Shown in pieces: positions 5,488 to 6,785 of a DNA stretch of 6,785 nt. The stretch covers positions 1 through 6,785 of the forward strand of contig CAUZSM010000097.1 of assembly GCA_963582685.1 (NCBI GenBank). The letters are read 5' to 3'. The notes beneath the pieces are model-generated. The model was given only the letters and a program-made list of their open reading frames with translations. It was not told where the DNA came from and searched no databases. The DNA is from CAUZSM01 sp963582685 (GTDB lineage: Archaea; Thermoplasmatota; Poseidoniia; Poseidoniales; Thalassarchaeaceae). How positions within the stretch are numbered: the first letter of the stretch is position 1; every line of letters begins with the position of its first letter. The translations under genes were made by a program, and so were the position numbers.

Positions 5488-6785
5488 CCATTTGAAGAGG
5501 CTGCACTCGCAGCCGAGAAGAACAAAACCACATCCGGGCTGCGCTATGGTGTGCAACCCACCCCACAACCGGCAGAAGACGTGCCCTTTCCACCGGGTTT
5601 AGACCAATCACAGCCACAGCAGGCCGTCACTTCAGCCGACGTTCAGCCTACTCCAACGTACAATCCACCAGTTACGGAATCCTTCACACCACCACCAATA
5701 ATGACTCTTGAGCCAGTAAGGGTGTTGGATGCCCTATCAGATATTGATGAAGGGATGGAAGAGTACGTTCTCAGACAATCGAAGAATGGCAACAACACAC
5801 TGTCTTTAGTGGTCGGAGAGAAGTTGTTTCAGGTGTTATCAGCAAAGAGGGAGCACGGGACAGTGTTGTGCCAACATCACTTCAGCATTCGTCGAGATAC
5901 TATCACAGGATTCAACCACAACCGGTTTGGATGGCTTAAATCAGCACGAATTGCATTGGGCGTAACAGCCGGAATCGCCTTTGTATTCAGCAGTCTGCTT
6001 GCATTCACCCCTACCGCACCTTTTGAATCTGGAATGCTTGTGTTTTTCCTTGCACTAGGAGGGCTAGTATTCTCTCTATGTAGGCCACACAGACTTTCAT
6101 TTTCCACAAATGGCGATTCAGACTCAATATTCTTCTTTGAAGTAGGCTCGGTAATGGATTTGATGACAGTAAATATGGCTGCCATCGATGGAGTGATGTC
6201 CGCGTTCCTAACCACTGGAGATTTTGATGTCACCCACATCACCTACAATGTTGGTAGGATTGGCGACACCATCGCTCAGGATTCAATTGTAATGGAAGAA
6301 CCACCACTCGGGGAGCCAGCCCCCCCAGCGGGCTTCAGCACCGAACCATCGGTAACTGATGAGCCACCCGTAGAGGAGGCGACAGAAGCGCATTCAGATG
6401 AACCGGAAGACGCTTCGGCGATCGAAGAGCGAGAAGCCAAGGAATCGGCGGAGCAAGAGGCGGAGGAAGTAGATGAAGAGATTCCTGCACCCCCGGAAGT
6501 GCAAGCAGAAGAAGCGGAAGCAGAAGAAGTGGCCGAGGAGTTACCTGCACCCCCGGTAGAGGAAGCAGAAGAAGTGGAAGCAGCCGAGGAAGTGGACGAG
6601 AATATTCCTGACACCACCCCAGTTGAGGCACCACCGCCCCCTGTAGTCAACCCCCCCCCGCCGTTGAACCCACAGCCTGAGCCTCCCGCCCCCCCAGAAT
6701 TCATTGATGCACAAATGGAGAATCCTAGCCGTTTGCCACCACCCATGCCAACGCCAATGCCACCGCCGTCCGGAGTCCCTTCAAC
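5488..6785 (+). CDS. Unrecognised two-helix membrane protein with Pro-rich N-terminus and acidic repeat tail; 3' end cut by window, start unresolved
   Basis: The frame is open from 5488 to the window end (432 codons, no stop). From N to C: a charged start FEEAALAAEKNKTTSGLRYG (5491-5550), a Pro/Gln/Thr-rich linker to about 5700, a globular part (5701-5940), a hydrophobic hairpin with one helix at about 5941-6006 and another at about 6031-6078 separated by a short loop, a second soluble part rich in beta-like and helical residues (6079-6290), then a Glu/Ala/Pro tail with 20-residue repeats and polyproline. A helical hairpin inserted in a soluble fold recalls bacterial membrane PH-like domains, but this is only an impression. 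In-frame starts are GTG 5551, GTG 5581 and ATG 5701; none has a Shine-Dalgarno. The natural start would be the GTG at 5478 overlapping the dnaG stop, but that frame ends after five codons. A one-base shift would join them, so the gene may be frameshifted or misassembled. Confidence 0.7.
6481..6600 (+). repeat. Two 60-base tandem repeat units coding for 20-aa acidic repeats
   Basis: Bases 6481-6540 and 6541-6600 align without gaps. Both open with (A)TTCCTGCACCCCCGG or its near match and continue with GAA/GCA-rich codons. The encoded units are IPAPPEVQAEEAEAEEVAEE and LPAPPVEEAEEVEAAEEVDE. The preceding 60 bases (6421-6480) resemble the acidic half, and a degenerate start of a third unit follows (NIPDTTP). 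Confidence 0.8.

Noticed and set aside
6276..6746. Gly/Ser-rich minus-strand frames at the 3' end
   Set aside because: They mirror the Glu/Pro-rich codons of the plus-strand protein, whose frame continues seamlessly from membrane helices into the tail.
1..6785. CRISPR arrays, insertion sequences, attachment sites, defence cassettes
   Set aside because: No regularly spaced repeats, transposase motifs or terminal inverted repeats were seen; the only tandem repeat is within a coding tail.

Overview
The window reads as a stretch of archaeal genome, most likely a planktonic euryarchaeon of the Marine Group II/III (Thermoplasmatota) type. An archaeal-type DnaG primase (TOPRIM protein of about 400 aa, not the zinc-finger bacterial primase) lies beside bacterial-type purine genes (purH, purN). 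Genes are tightly packed, GTG starts are common, and there is a very acidic, proline-rich membrane protein. The lineage is an inference from gene content; no rRNA or tRNA gene is present to anchor it.

Layout. (1) 2-790, plus: the 3' half of purH, cut by the window edge. (2) 784-1272 or 784-1380, minus: a DUF454-type small membrane protein whose stop overlaps that of purH. (3) 1401-2072, plus: purN, diverging from the DUF454 gene and overlapping the next gene tail to tail. (4) 4093 down to 2047, minus: an apparent operon of a TerB-like helical protein, an AlkD-like HEAT-repeat protein that appears split by a +1 frameshift, and a MobA-family nucleotidyltransferase. (5) 4094-4287: a divergent spacer holding several potential hairpins, a possible small ORF and a strong Shine-Dalgarno sequence. 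(6) 4288-5481, plus: dnaG. (7) 5488 to the window end, plus: a large open frame without a stop, encoding a Pro-rich / two-helix membrane / acidic-repeat protein. Its likely start overlaps the dnaG stop but is out of frame with the rest.

Functionally, PurH and PurN perform the two formyl-transfer steps of de novo purine synthesis and face the same way, separated by the oppositely oriented DUF454 gene. MobA would attach GMP to molybdopterin. Archaeal DnaG is known as a primase-like subunit of the RNA exosome. No known defence, mobile or CRISPR system is visible. The most interesting places are the structured dnaG leader, the unrecognised membrane protein after dnaG, the frameshifted AlkD-like gene, and a four-cysteine motif that continues in frame upstream of any usable start of the DUF454 gene. 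Three of these involve a reading frame that fails near a gene junction, so single-base assembly errors must be weighed against real recoding or decay.
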